Shown here piece after piece: positions 37,233 through 45,493 of a stretch of DNA of 64,000 bases. The DNA is taken from positions 1,618,001 through 1,682,000 of the forward strand of contig NZ_CP077097.1 in the NCBI RefSeq assembly GCF_014269225.2. Direction: 5' to 3'. The DNA is from Pseudomonas anuradhapurensis (GTDB taxonomy: Bacteria; Pseudomonadota; Gammaproteobacteria; Pseudomonadales; Pseudomonadaceae). The notes beneath the pieces were generated by a model, which saw only the letters and a list, made by a program, of their open reading frames with translations, was not told the origin of the DNA and did not search any database. Made by a program: the position numbers and the translations under genes. Position 1 is the first letter of the stretch. Every line of letters begins with the position of its first letter.

Positions 37233-38435
37233 ATGCCAATGACGCTCACCCCCGCCAATACCCTGCCCGAGGATGGCCTGACCGGCACCCTGATCGGTCG
37301 CGCCTGGACCCCCGGCGAACCTGGGGGCCCTTCGCTGATCACCTTGCGCACCGACGGCGTGTTCGATCTCTCCGAGCGTTTCGCCACCCTTAGCCAACTG
37401 CTCGAATGCGAAGACCCCGTGCAGGCCGTGCGCAGCACCCCGGGCCGCTTCCTGGGCAGCGTCGAAGCCTTGTTGGGCAATAGCGGCGCAGCGTTCGACG
37501 GCAACCAGCCCTACCTGCTTGCACCGGTCGACCTGCAGGTAATCAAGGCGGCAGGCGTGACCTTCGCTGCCAGCATGATCGAGCGGGTGATCGAAGAGCA
37601 GGCCGGTGGCGATGCCAACAAGGCCGAGGCCGTGCGTGCCACGGTGCGCTCGGCGATCGGCGACAACCTGCGGGCGGTGCGCCCAGGTTCACCGCAGGCC
37701 ATGGCGCTCAAGGCGCTGTTGATCGAACAGGGCATGTGGTCGCAGTATCTGGAAGTGGGCATCGGCCCGGATGCCGAGGTGTTCACCAAGGCCCCGGTGC
37801 TGGCCGCGGTAGGCAGTGGCAGCGCCATTGGCGTGCACCCGCATTCGGCCTGGAACAACCCCGAGCCCGAGGTGGTGCTGGCGGTGGACAGCCGCGGCCG
37901 CATCCACGGCGCGACCCTGGGCAACGATGTCAACCTGCGCGACTTCGAGGGGCGCAGCGCGCTGCTGCTGAGCAAGGCCAAGGACAACAACGCCTCGTGC
38001 GCGGTGGGCCCGTTCATTCGTTTGTTCGACGAAACCTTCGACCTGGACGCGGTGCGCCGCTGCGTGGTCGACCTGGAAGTCGTGGGCAGCGACGGCTACC
38101 GCCTGGTCGGCAGCAGCTCGATGGACCAGATCAGCCGCGACCCAGAGGATCTGGTCCGGCAAACGCTCAATGAAAACCACCAGTACCCCGACGGTTTCCT
38201 GCTGTTCCTCGGCACGCTGTTCGCCCCGACCGAGGACCGTGACCTGCCGGGTGCGGGTTTCACCCACAAGCCTGGCGACCAGGTGCGCATCGCCAGCCCC
38301 TTGCTGGGCCAGTTGCACAACCAGGTCACCACGAGTGACAAGGCCCGCCCCTGGACCTTCGGCCTCGGCGCGTTGATGCGCAACCTGGCTGCCCGAGGGC
38401 TGCTGCACCGCTCTGTCGGGGAATACCGCCCTTGA
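37233..38435 (+). CDS. FAH-family 2-keto-3-deoxypentonate dehydratase (XylX/AraD1-like)
   Basis: A 400-residue protein of the fumarylacetoacetate-hydrolase fold. Metal-site segments are visible: EVGIGPDAEVFTKAPVLAAV, NNPEPEVVLAVDSRGRIHGA and TLGNDVNLRDFEGRSALLLS. In Caulobacter the XylX enzyme of this fold dehydrates 2-keto-3-deoxy-D-xylonate to alpha-ketoglutaric semialdehyde. Here the gene lies with a pentonate dehydratase and the semialdehyde dehydrogenase, so the same step is the best inference. Whether the substrate is the xylose or arabinose isomer is open. The ATG at 37233 has GAGAGA upstream; a second in-frame ATG follows at 37239. Confidence 0.85.
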   Translation: MPMTLTPANTLPEDGLTGTLIGRAWTPGEPGGPSLITLRTDGVFDLSERFATLSQLLECEDPVQAVRSTPGRFLGSVEALLGNSGAAFDGNQPYLLAPVDLQVIKAAGVTFAASMIERVIEEQAGGDANKAEAVRATVRSAIGDNLRAVRPGSPQAMALKALLIEQGMWSQYLEVGIGPDAEVFTKAPVLAAVGSGSAIGVHPHSAWNNPEPEVVLAVDSRGRIHGATLGNDVNLRDFEGRSALLLSKAKDNNASCAVGPFIRLFDETFDLDAVRRCVVDLEVVGSDGYRLVGSSSMDQISRDPEDLVRQTLNENHQYPDGFLLFLGTLFAPTEDRDLPGAGFTHKPGDQVRIASPLLGQLHNQVTTSDKARPWTFGLGALMRNLAARGLLHRSVGEYRP

Positions 38436-38532
38436 TGACGCGGTTGGCAGCGGCGCCTCAGTGGTGCATTGCGCTGCACATGCCAGCGTGTTGCAACGCT
38501 GACGGGTACCCATAAATACAAGAGAGAACGAC

Positions 38533-40320
38533 ATGACCGATACCGCGAAACGCCCGCTGCGCAGCCAGCAATGGTTCGACGACCCGAGCCACGCCGACAT
38601 GACCGCGTTGTACGTCGAGCGCTACATGAACTACGGCCTGACCCGCGACGAACTGCAATCGGGACGGCCGATCATCGGCATCGCCCAGACCGGCAGTGAC
38701 CTGACGCCCTGCAACCGCCACCACCTGGAACTGGCCCAGCGGGTCAAGGCGGGGATTCGCGATGCCGGCGGCATCCCCATGGAGTTCCCGGTGCACCCGA
38801 TCGCCGAGCAGAGCCGCCGGCCAACCGCTGCGCTGGACCGCAACCTCGCCTACCTGGGCTTGGTGGAAATCCTCCACGGCTACCCGCTGGATGGCGTGGT
38901 ACTGACCACCGGCTGTGACAAGACCACCCCAGCCTGCCTGATGGCCGCTGCCACCACGGACATGCCGGCCATCGTGCTGTCCGGCGGCCCGATGCTCGAT
39001 GGCCACCACAAGGGCCAGCTGATCGGGTCGGGCACGGTGTTGTGGCATGCGCGCAACCTGATGGCCGCGGGCGCAATCGACTACGAAGGCTTCATGGAGA
39101 TGACCACTGCCGCGTCGCCGTCGGTCGGCCATTGCAACACCATGGGCACGGCACTGTCGATGAACGCCCTGGCCGAGGCCCTGGGCATGTCGCTGCCAGG
39201 CTGCGCGAGCATCCCCGCGCCGTACCGCGAACGCGGGCAGATGGCCTACGCCACCGGGCGGCGCATCTGCGAGCTGGTGATGCAGGACGTGCGCCCGTCG
39301 TCGATCATGACCCGCGAGGCGTTCGAGAATGCCATCGCCGTGGCTTCGGCCCTGGGCGCTTCGAGCAACTGTCCACCGCACCTGATCGCTATCGCCCGGC
39401 ATATGGGCATCGAGCTGTCGCTGGACGACTGGCAGCGCATCGGTGAGAACGTGCCGCTGCTGGTCAATTGCATGCCGGCGGGCAAATACCTGGGTGAAGG
39501 CTTCCACCGCGCGGGCGGCGTTCCGGCGGTGATGCATGAACTGCGCAAGGCCGGCCGTCTGCACGAGGAATGCGCGACGGTCAGCGGCAAGACCATCGGC
39601 GAGGTGGTTCGCGACGCAGTCACCAGCAATCGCGAGGTCATCCTGCCGTTCGATGCGCCACTCAAGCACAACGCCGGCTTCATCGTACTCAGCGGCAATT
39701 TCTTCGACAGCGCGATCATGAAGATGTCGGTGGTGGGCGAAGCCTTCCGCAAGACCTACCTGGCCGAACCGGGCAAGGAAAACAGCTTCGAGGCCAGGGC
39801 CATCGTGTTCGAGGGGCCGGAGGACTACCACGCGCGCATCGACGACCCCGCACTGGACATTGATGAGCGTTGCATCCTGGTGATTCGTGGCGCCGGCACC
39901 GTGGGTTACCCAGGCAGTGCCGAAGTGGTGAACATGGCGCCGCCGGCGGCACTGATCAAGAAAGGCATCGACTCGCTGCCGTGCCTGGGCGATGGCCGCC
40001 AGAGCGGCACCTCGGCCAGCCCTTCGATCCTCAACATGTCGCCGGAGGCGGCGGTGGGCGGCGGCCTGGCATTGCTGCAGACCAACGATTGGCTGCGCGT
40101 GGACCTCAACCAGCGGCGGGTCGACCTGCTGGTGGACGACGAAGAGGTGGCACGCCGACGTGCGGCCTGGAAGCCGAGCATCCCGGCCTCGCAGACGCCC
40201 TGGCAGGAACTCTATCGGCAACTCGTCGGGCAGTTGTCCACCGGCGGCTGCCTGGAGCCGGCGACGCTGCATATGCGTGTGATCGCCCGTGAAGGGGGGA
40301 TGCCGCGGCATTCCCATTGA
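38533..40320 (+). CDS. IlvD/Edd-family pentonate dehydratase (D-xylonate or L-arabonate)
   Basis: A 595-residue Fe-S dehydratase that converts a pentonate to 2-keto-3-deoxypentonate. The cluster ligands Cys60 (SDLTPCNRHH), Cys128 (TTGCDKTTPAC) and Cys201 (GHCNTMGT) match, shifted by one, the [2Fe-2S] cysteines 59/127/200 of Rhizobium L-arabonate dehydratase. The length fits the sugar-acid branch, not IlvD. It lies 97 bases after the FAH gene on the same strand. Together with the semialdehyde dehydrogenase it completes pentonate to alpha-ketoglutarate. No pentose dehydrogenase or lactonase is present here. Confidence 0.9.
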   Translation: MTDTAKRPLRSQQWFDDPSHADMTALYVERYMNYGLTRDELQSGRPIIGIAQTGSDLTPCNRHHLELAQRVKAGIRDAGGIPMEFPVHPIAEQSRRPTAALDRNLAYLGLVEILHGYPLDGVVLTTGCDKTTPACLMAAATTDMPAIVLSGGPMLDGHHKGQLIGSGTVLWHARNLMAAGAIDYEGFMEMTTAASPSVGHCNTMGTALSMNALAEALGMSLPGCASIPAPYRERGQMAYATGRRICELVMQDVRPSSIMTREAFENAIAVASALGASSNCPPHLIAIARHMGIELSLDDWQRIGENVPLLVNCMPAGKYLGEGFHRAGGVPAVMHELRKAGRLHEECATVSGKTIGEVVRDAVTSNREVILPFDAPLKHNAGFIVLSGNFFDSAIMKMSVVGEAFRKTYLAEPGKENSFEARAIVFEGPEDYHARIDDPALDIDERCILVIRGAGTVGYPGSAEVVNMAPPAALIKKGIDSLPCLGDGRQSGTSASPSILNMSPEAAVGGGLALLQTNDWLRVDLNQRRVDLLVDDEEVARRRAAWKPSIPASQTPWQELYRQLVGQLSTGGCLEPATLHMRVIAREGGMPRHSH

Positions 40321-40434
40321 GTGGCCTTGCGGGGCTTGGGCTGCCTCCATGCCGAGCAACGGTGGCAGTCCACCCTGCAGCCATTTGCAGTGCAGCTGCC
40401 GGCATGGCTGGGTCGCGATGGTTCGGTATCTCGT

Positions 40435-41271
40435 TCATTGCCTCGCAGGCGACTTCTGACAAGCCCTTGCGGGCTGGCTTTGCTGCCATGCGTGCTGCAC
40501 AGCTGCCTGCAGGTCACCCAGAGAACCCGCGTTGGTGATCAGCAGGTCACCGGGTGCCTGGGCAATGCCGTGTTCAGATGAATGCGCGTTCACCTTCGGA
40601 AGGTTTGGGCGAACGATGTGCCAGATCAGGCCGTTGTGGTGGCGAAGAAAAGCGGCTTCGTTTTCAAAGCGGATGTCCTTGAAGATCACGGTCGTGGCAT
40701 CAGCAGGGATCTTGCTGCGCGGCTTCAGCTGTTCGAGAGGGCGCTTGGCACGACGGGTGTCATAGTCCGGGTACAAGGCGTATGCGTGGCGTTTGAGCAG
40801 ATCGATGGCTTGCGCGGGAGAAAGACCCCAGGTGGGGTCCTGGCGGGCCAGCAGCTGCGGGTCTGACAGCTGCTCGTCCGTGAAATCAAAGATGGCTTGG
40901 GCGGCCAGGGTAAATGGAGTGTGGTTTGGCTTGGCAGGTGCGGCCTTGCGCGTACCGCTCCGTGCGGCCGCAGGTGGATTGATTTCGCGTTCCGCTCGGA
41001 TCAGCCAGTGGTCTGGGTTATGATTGCGCATCCATTCGGTACCAACCGTCTGGAAGAATTCTCTTGGAGAGCGAGCCCACAGATCAATGGGCTGCTCCTT
41101 GATGTCATCGCACCATGTCTCGTCTTCGGTGAGACCAAACAGCGCCTGGCAGCCAAGCTTGAGAGGATCGGCAAGTGCGTAGGCAGCAACCCCCGGGTAG
41201 CTCAGCAGCATCGAAGCTACGGTGTCCTTACCTGACCGAGCCAGGGCTGCAAGGCCGATGATTGTTCGCAT
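40435..41271 (-). CDS. Deoxynucleoside monophosphate kinase, phage T4 gp1-like
   Basis: A 278-residue P-loop kinase (GLAALARSGKDT, residues 6-17). The C-terminal block HIVRPNLPKVNAHSSEHGI...GDLLITNAGSLGDL lines up with the HIVRP...GDLVITNDGSLEEL block of T4 dNMP kinase, which phosphorylates dTMP, dGMP and hydroxymethyl-dCMP. A strong GGGGAG precedes the ATG. The gene sits divergently next to holB where tmk is expected. Two hand-counted 60-base rows give 53% and 57% GC versus 65% for a row of holB, suggesting foreign origin. An insertion of about 40 residues rich in Ala/Pro/Lys (after REINPP) is not in T4. Confidence 0.85.
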   Translation of the reverse strand: MRTIIGLAALARSGKDTVASMLLSYPGVAAYALADPLKLGCQALFGLTEDETWCDDIKEQPIDLWARSPREFFQTVGTEWMRNHNPDHWLIRAEREINPPAAARSGTRKAAPAKPNHTPFTLAAQAIFDFTDEQLSDPQLLARQDPTWGLSPAQAIDLLKRHAYALYPDYDTRRAKRPLEQLKPRSKIPADATTVIFKDIRFENEAAFLRHHNGLIWHIVRPNLPKVNAHSSEHGIAQAPGDLLITNAGSLGDLQAAVQHAWQQSQPARACQKSPARQ

Positions 41272-41324
41272 GTCGTACTCCCCGTTTGCTGCCCGAACTC
41301 CTGTATTTACTGGGCTTCAAGGGC

Positions 41325-41369
41325 GTTTACGTTTTCGAGAAAGGATTGTAACCCACAGTGTTTACGTTT
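41325..41369. promoter_or_regulatory. Direct-repeat pair in the dNMP kinase-holB intergenic region
   Basis: GTTTACGTTT occurs at 41325-41334 and 41360-41369, 35 bases apart. On the - strand a possible -10 (TACAAT) of the kinase gene lies between them. The pair could be regulator sites or short target duplications. Confidence 0.4.
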
Positions 41370-41448
41370 GGTGAAACCCGAAAACATGATGCCACCCATG
41401 CCTGCCAAGGCGGCGGGCGCGGTTTGCCTGGCGACGGTATTGGCACCC

Positions 41449-42435
41449 GTGGCTGAGGTCTTCCCCTGGCAGCAGGCCCTCTGGCAACAACTGGCCGGCC
41501 GCAGCCAGCACGCGCATGCCTACCTGCTGCACGGGCCGCAGGGTATCGGCAAGCGGGCCCTGGCCGAGCGCCTGATGGCGCGCCTGCTGTGCCAGCAGCC
41601 CCAGGGCCTGGAGGCCTGCGGCGGGTGCAAGTCCTGCCTGCTGCTCAAGGCCGGCAGCCACCCGGACAACTTCGTTCTCGAACCCGAGGAAGCCGACAAG
41701 CCGATCAAGGTCGACCAGGTGCGCGAGCTGGTGGCTTTCGTGGTGCAGACGGCGCAGCTGGGTGGGCGCAAGGTGGTGCTGATCGAGCCGGTGGAGGCGA
41801 TGAACGTCAACGCTTCCAACGCCTTGCTCAAGAGCCTCGAAGAGCCTTCCGGTGATACCGTGCTGCTGTTGGTCAGCCATCAGCCCAGTCGCTTGCTGCC
41901 GACCATCAAGAGCCGCTGCCAGCAGGTGGCCTGCCCGCAGCCCAGCCTGGCCCAGAGTCGGGCCTGGCTGGCAGGCGCGCTGGCCGACAGTGACGAGGCC
42001 GAGCGTGACGAGTTGCTGACGTTGGCCGCCGGTTCGCCGTTGATGGCCGTCAGCCTGCAGGCACAGGGCGTGCGCGAGCAGCGGGCGCTGGTGACCGACG
42101 GGGTGAAGAAGCTGCTCAAGCAGCAGCAATCGCCCAGCCAGTTGGCCGAGGCCTGGAACAACGTGCCGCTGTTGCTGCTGTTCGACTGGTTCTGCGATTG
42201 GGCGCACTTGATCCTGCGCTACCAATTGACCCAGGACGAGGAGGGGCTAGGCTTGGCCGATATGCGCAAGGTGGTGCAGTACCTGGCGCAGAAGAGCCGC
42301 CAGGCCAAGGTACTGGAGGTACAGGCGTGGCTCCTGGAGCAACGCCAGAAGGTGCTGGGCAAGGCCAACCTCAATCGCGCCCTGTTGCTTGAATCGCTGC
42401 TGGCTCATTGGCTGCAGTTGCCGGGCGCCCGCTGA
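41449..42435 (+). CDS. holB: DNA polymerase III delta' subunit
   Basis: A 328-residue clamp-loader subunit. The P-loop-like GPQGIGKRALAE is at residues 29-40. The zinc module Cys48, Cys57, Cys60, Cys63 has the same spacing as E. coli delta' (50, 59, 62, 65). I chose the GTG at 41449 (VAEVFPWQQALW) because conservation starts there. An in-frame ATG at 41368 would add 27 residues that look unrelated and fall in the junction sequence. In P. aeruginosa holB follows tmk; here tmk is gone, so its expression must come from a new promoter or read-through. Confidence 0.93.
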   Translation: MAEVFPWQQALWQQLAGRSQHAHAYLLHGPQGIGKRALAERLMARLLCQQPQGLEACGGCKSCLLLKAGSHPDNFVLEPEEADKPIKVDQVRELVAFVVQTAQLGGRKVVLIEPVEAMNVNASNALLKSLEEPSGDTVLLLVSHQPSRLLPTIKSRCQQVACPQPSLAQSRAWLAGALADSDEAERDELLTLAAGSPLMAVSLQAQGVREQRALVTDGVKKLLKQQQSPSQLAEAWNNVPLLLLFDWFCDWAHLILRYQLTQDEEGLGLADMRKVVQYLAQKSRQAKVLEVQAWLLEQRQKVLGKANLNRALLLESLLAHWLQLPGAR

Positions 42436-42465
42436 TTTTCATTTTTCCATGTGTGCCGTTATCCC

Positions 42466-43248
42466 ATGCTCGTAGATTCCCATTGCCACCTCGACCGTCT
42501 TGACCTCAGCGCTCACCAGGGCTCGCTCGATGCTGCCTTGCAGGCGGCGCGTGAGCGCGGGGTCGGGCACTTTCTGTGTATCGGCGTCAGTGCCGAGAAT
42601 GCCGCTGCGGTGAAGGCGCTGAGCGAACAGTACGCCGATGTCGACTGCTCGGTGGGCGTGCACCCACTGGACCTTGCACCTGGCGAGACCCCGGCGCTGG
42701 AGTGGCTGTTGCGCGAGCTGGCCCACCCGCATGTGGTGGCGATTGGCGAAACCGGGCTGGATTATCACTACGAGCCGGAGGCCGCCGAGCTGCAGCAGGC
42801 TTCGTTCCGCTTGCACCTGGAGGCGTCGCGGCAGACCGGCAAGCCGGTGATCGTGCACACCCGCGCGGCGCGCGCCGACACCTTGGCGCTGTTGCGCGAG
42901 GCTGCTCTGCCGCAGGCCGGCGTATTGCACTGCTTCACCGAAGACTGGGAGATGGCCAAGGCCGCGCTGGACCTGGGGTACTACATTTCCTTGTCTGGCA
43001 TTGTCACGTTCCGCAATGCCGATGCCTTGCGTGAGGTGGCGCGGCAGGTGCCGGTCGATCGGCTGCTGGTGGAAACCGATTCGCCGTATCTGGCGCCGAT
43101 TCCGTATCGCGGCAAACCGAACCTGCCGCAGTATGTGCGCGAGGTGGCGGAATATGTGGCTTCGTTGCGGGGGGCCAGCTATGAGCAACTGGCCGAGCAG
43201 ACCACGGCCAACTTCAAGCGGTTGTTCCCATTGGCACGGGTGGCCTGA
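42466..43248 (+). CDS. TatD-family metal-dependent hydrolase
   Basis: A 260-residue TIM-barrel hydrolase. It has the metal motif DSHCHLD (His6, His8), GVHPLDL, GETGLDYHY and the final ETDSPYLAP. TatD proteins are 3'-5' exonucleases or related hydrolases acting in the cytoplasm; this one belongs to the YcfH branch usually linked to holB. It starts only 30 bases after holB, so the pilZ gene that separates the two in P. aeruginosa is absent. Confidence 0.92.
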   Translation: MLVDSHCHLDRLDLSAHQGSLDAALQAARERGVGHFLCIGVSAENAAAVKALSEQYADVDCSVGVHPLDLAPGETPALEWLLRELAHPHVVAIGETGLDYHYEPEAAELQQASFRLHLEASRQTGKPVIVHTRAARADTLALLREAALPQAGVLHCFTEDWEMAKAALDLGYYISLSGIVTFRNADALREVARQVPVDRLLVETDSPYLAPIPYRGKPNLPQYVREVAEYVASLRGASYEQLAEQTTANFKRLFPLARVA

Positions 43249-43304
43249 TTCGGCAGGGCGTTGGGGTTGTGTGGGGGCGACAGGTGCCTGCCGCGCCAAA
43301 TTCA

Positions 43305-43324
43305 GCGCCTGTGAGATCGAGCGC
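43305..43324. repeat. Partial copy of the 12.8-13.1 kb repeat end
   Basis: GCGCCTGTGAGATCGAGCGC is identical to the outer ends of the element at 12806-13075. The rest of that element is missing; the sequence continues AACAAAACCC. Confidence 0.75.
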
Positions 43325-43397
43325 AACAAAACCCGAGGCATACCCTTGCCGCCCTCATGCAATCCCCCGAATCCCATCGCCCCGAGCCCCCGAAACG

Positions 43398-43518
43398 AAA
43401 AAAAACCCGGGTTCTGGGGGGGGAATCCGGGTTAAGACCATTAGGAGTAAAACAAAGGTACGCGGTCCCTGAGCACCTTTATCGGCGCGCCACTTGGGGG
43501 GGATGCGCCGCGCCAACA
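43398..43518 (-). ncRNA. rgsA: Probable small RNA RgsA (P16)
   Basis: A - strand transcription unit of about 120 nt. A CAATACT -10-like element (43524-43530) precedes the start. The body holds the C-rich CATCCCCCCCAAGTGG stretch, and the unit ends in a strong hairpin (AACCCGGATTC / GAACCCGGGTT) followed by nine T. No protein gene on this strand needs that terminator. In P. aeruginosa rgsA (PA2958.1) lies at this place, beside the TetR gene PA2957 and near tatD. The name is therefore from position, size and terminator, not from alignment. RgsA is stress-related and RpoS/Gac-linked. The remaining bases of 43249-43718 show no gene. Confidence 0.6.
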
Positions 43519-43718
43519 CTTCTAGTATTGGCCAGGTTTGGCGCAGTGCCAGTGCCTGCTGGTCGTTTTTTAAACAGATTTGGAATACGTCGACGTTTCA
43601 TTCCTCCCGCAGCGTATGGCCGTAAGCATCGTGAAACACAGACATGCTTGGATGATCCGTGCAATTTCCTGCAAGTTAGGCATAATAAACCGCTTCGATT
43701 GTCATCCAGCTCCTTCCT

Positions 43719-44354
43719 ATGCAGAAAGAACCTCGTAAGGTCCGTGAGTTTCGCCGTCGCGAACAGGAAATCCTCGATACCGCGCTCAAACTGTTCCTCG
43801 AACAGGGTGAAGACAGCGTCACGGTCGAGATGATCGCCGACGCCGTGGGCATCGGCAAAGGCACGATCTACAAGCACTTCAAGTCCAAGGCGGAGATCTA
43901 CCTGCGCCTTATGCTCGACTACGAGCGCGACCTGAACACGCTGTTGCACTCGGCCGATGTCGACCGCGACAAGGAAGCCCTGTCGCGCGCCTACTTCGAG
44001 TTCCGCATGCGCGACCCGCAGCGTTACCGGCTGTTCGACCGCCTGGAAGAAAAGGTGGTCAAGGGCAACCAGGTGCCGGAAATGGTCGGGCAATTGCACA
44101 AGATCCGTGCCTCCAACTTCGACCGCCTGACCCAGCTGATCGAAGGCCGTATCAGCGAAGGCAAGCTCGAAGACGTGCCGCCGTATTTCCACTACTGCGC
44201 TGCCTGGGCGCTGGTGCATGGCGCTGTGGCGCTGTACCACTCGCCGTTCTGGAGCAACGTGCTGGAGGATCAGGAAGGCTTCTTCCAATTCCTCATGGAC
44301 ATTGGCGTGCGCATGGGCAACAAGCGCAAGCGCGACCCGGAACCTTCCAACTGA
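43719..44354 (+). CDS. TetR-family regulator (PA2957-like)
   Basis: A 211-residue regulator with an N-terminal TetR helix-turn-helix (VTVEMIADAVGIGKGTIYKH, about residues 34-53) and an all-helical ligand domain. It matches the Pseudomonas PA2957 position beside rgsA. The ligand and targets cannot be seen. A TATGCAG start with TCCTTCC upstream gives only a weak ribosome site. The basic C-terminus is NKRKRDPEPSN. Confidence 0.88.
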   Translation: MQKEPRKVREFRRREQEILDTALKLFLEQGEDSVTVEMIADAVGIGKGTIYKHFKSKAEIYLRLMLDYERDLNTLLHSADVDRDKEALSRAYFEFRMRDPQRYRLFDRLEEKVVKGNQVPEMVGQLHKIRASNFDRLTQLIEGRISEGKLEDVPPYFHYCAAWALVHGAVALYHSPFWSNVLEDQEGFFQFLMDIGVRMGNKRKRDPEPSN

Positions 44355-44413
44355 AGCGTTCCGACGCTTCCTGCTGAAACCGTCATGGCGCGGGGCTTGC
44401 AAAAACCTGATTT

Positions 44414-45427
44414 ATGAGTCAGGTTTTGTCAGCCCCATCACCCATGCCGGAGTCATTCATGATCGTCGATCGTCAAGGCAGGCGTTTTCGCAACCTGCGC
44501 GTCAGCCTGACGGCTGCCTGCAACTACGCCTGCACCTATTGCGTTGCCGATGGCAAGCGCCTGGTGGCAGCGCAGGACGAGTTGTCGGCAGACGCACTGG
44601 CTCGCGGCGTGGCCTACCTGATCGAGGCGGCCGGTATCGAACGCTTGCGCATCACTGGCGGCGAGCCACTGGTCAGCCCACGGCTGGAGGGCTTCCTGGC
44701 CGCGGTGGCCAGGCTCGACCTCGACGATGTCTCGCTGACCACCAATGGCCAGCTGCTGGCGCGCAAGTTGCCCCAGCTGCAGGCGGCGGGTATTCGCCGC
44801 CTGAACATTTCCCTCGATACGCTGGACCCGCTGGCTTTCCGCCGCATCGCCCGCGGAGGTGACCTGGCGAGCGTGCTGGCGGGCATGGAGCAGGCCAGCG
44901 CGCTGGGCATGCAGATCAAGGTGAACATGGTGCCGATGCGCGGGCAAAACCTCGACCAGGTATTGCCGCTGCTGGACTACTGCCTTGCGCGCGGTTTCGA
45001 ACTGCGTTTCATCGAACTCATGCGCATGGGGCACCTGGCCCGCGACCATAACGCGTTCCTGCAGCAGTTCGTCGGCCTCGACCAGTTGCTGGCACTGATC
45101 GCTGATCGGCATGCCATTGCCAAGGTCGATGCGCCGCCAGGTGCCACCGCCTTGCGTTATCAGGTCCCCGGCAAAGGCCACTTCGGCGTGATCGCCAATG
45201 AAAGCGAACCGTTCTGCCGCAGCTGCTCGCGGCTGCGCCTGTCCTCTACCGGCTGGCTGCATGGCTGCCTGTCGTCGGGTAATCGCCACTACATCGCTGA
45301 CTTGCTGGAGAAGCCGCGCCATCAGGCGCTCCCAGCCTTGCAGCGGTTGCTGGTCAAGGCCCTTGCAGACAAGCAGGAGCTGGCGTTTTCCGGCGATGTG
45401 ATGGTGATGAAGGTGATCGGTGGTTGA
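44414..45427 (+). CDS. moaA: Radical SAM GTP 3',8-cyclase, MoaA family
   Basis: A 337-residue radical SAM enzyme for the first step of molybdopterin synthesis. The N-terminal [4Fe-4S] motif is CNYACTYC (Cys36, 40, 43). The C-terminal cluster motif is FCRSCSRLRLSSTGWLHGCL, and the chain ends in the Gly-Gly that MoaA needs for activity. Other moa genes are not nearby, so this may be one of two MoaA paralogues. The start is uncertain: ATGs at 44444 and 44459 (GGAG 6 bases upstream) are in frame, and the latter would begin MIVDRQGRRFRNLRVS like E. coli MoaA. Confidence 0.88.
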   Translation: MSQVLSAPSPMPESFMIVDRQGRRFRNLRVSLTAACNYACTYCVADGKRLVAAQDELSADALARGVAYLIEAAGIERLRITGGEPLVSPRLEGFLAAVARLDLDDVSLTTNGQLLARKLPQLQAAGIRRLNISLDTLDPLAFRRIARGGDLASVLAGMEQASALGMQIKVNMVPMRGQNLDQVLPLLDYCLARGFELRFIELMRMGHLARDHNAFLQQFVGLDQLLALIADRHAIAKVDAPPGATALRYQVPGKGHFGVIANESEPFCRSCSRLRLSSTGWLHGCLSSGNRHYIADLLEKPRHQALPALQRLLVKALADKQELAFSGDVMVMKVIGG

Positions 45428-45493
45428 AGCTGGCGCAAAAGCTGCATCCGCCGGCTATTCGCCGGTTTTTCGTCGCCGGCCACTGGAGGAAAG

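Noticed and set aside
38481..38502. CAGCGTGTTGCAACGCTG as an operator before the pentonate dehydratase
   Set aside because: It is an imperfect palindrome, found once, and does not match the ATAAC-N5-GTTAT sites of the cluster regulator.
43620..43640. GacA-type upstream site for the RgsA candidate (CGTAAG-N6-GAAACA)
   Set aside because: Only one half matches the TGTAAG-N6-CTTACA consensus, so I did not list it as a feature.
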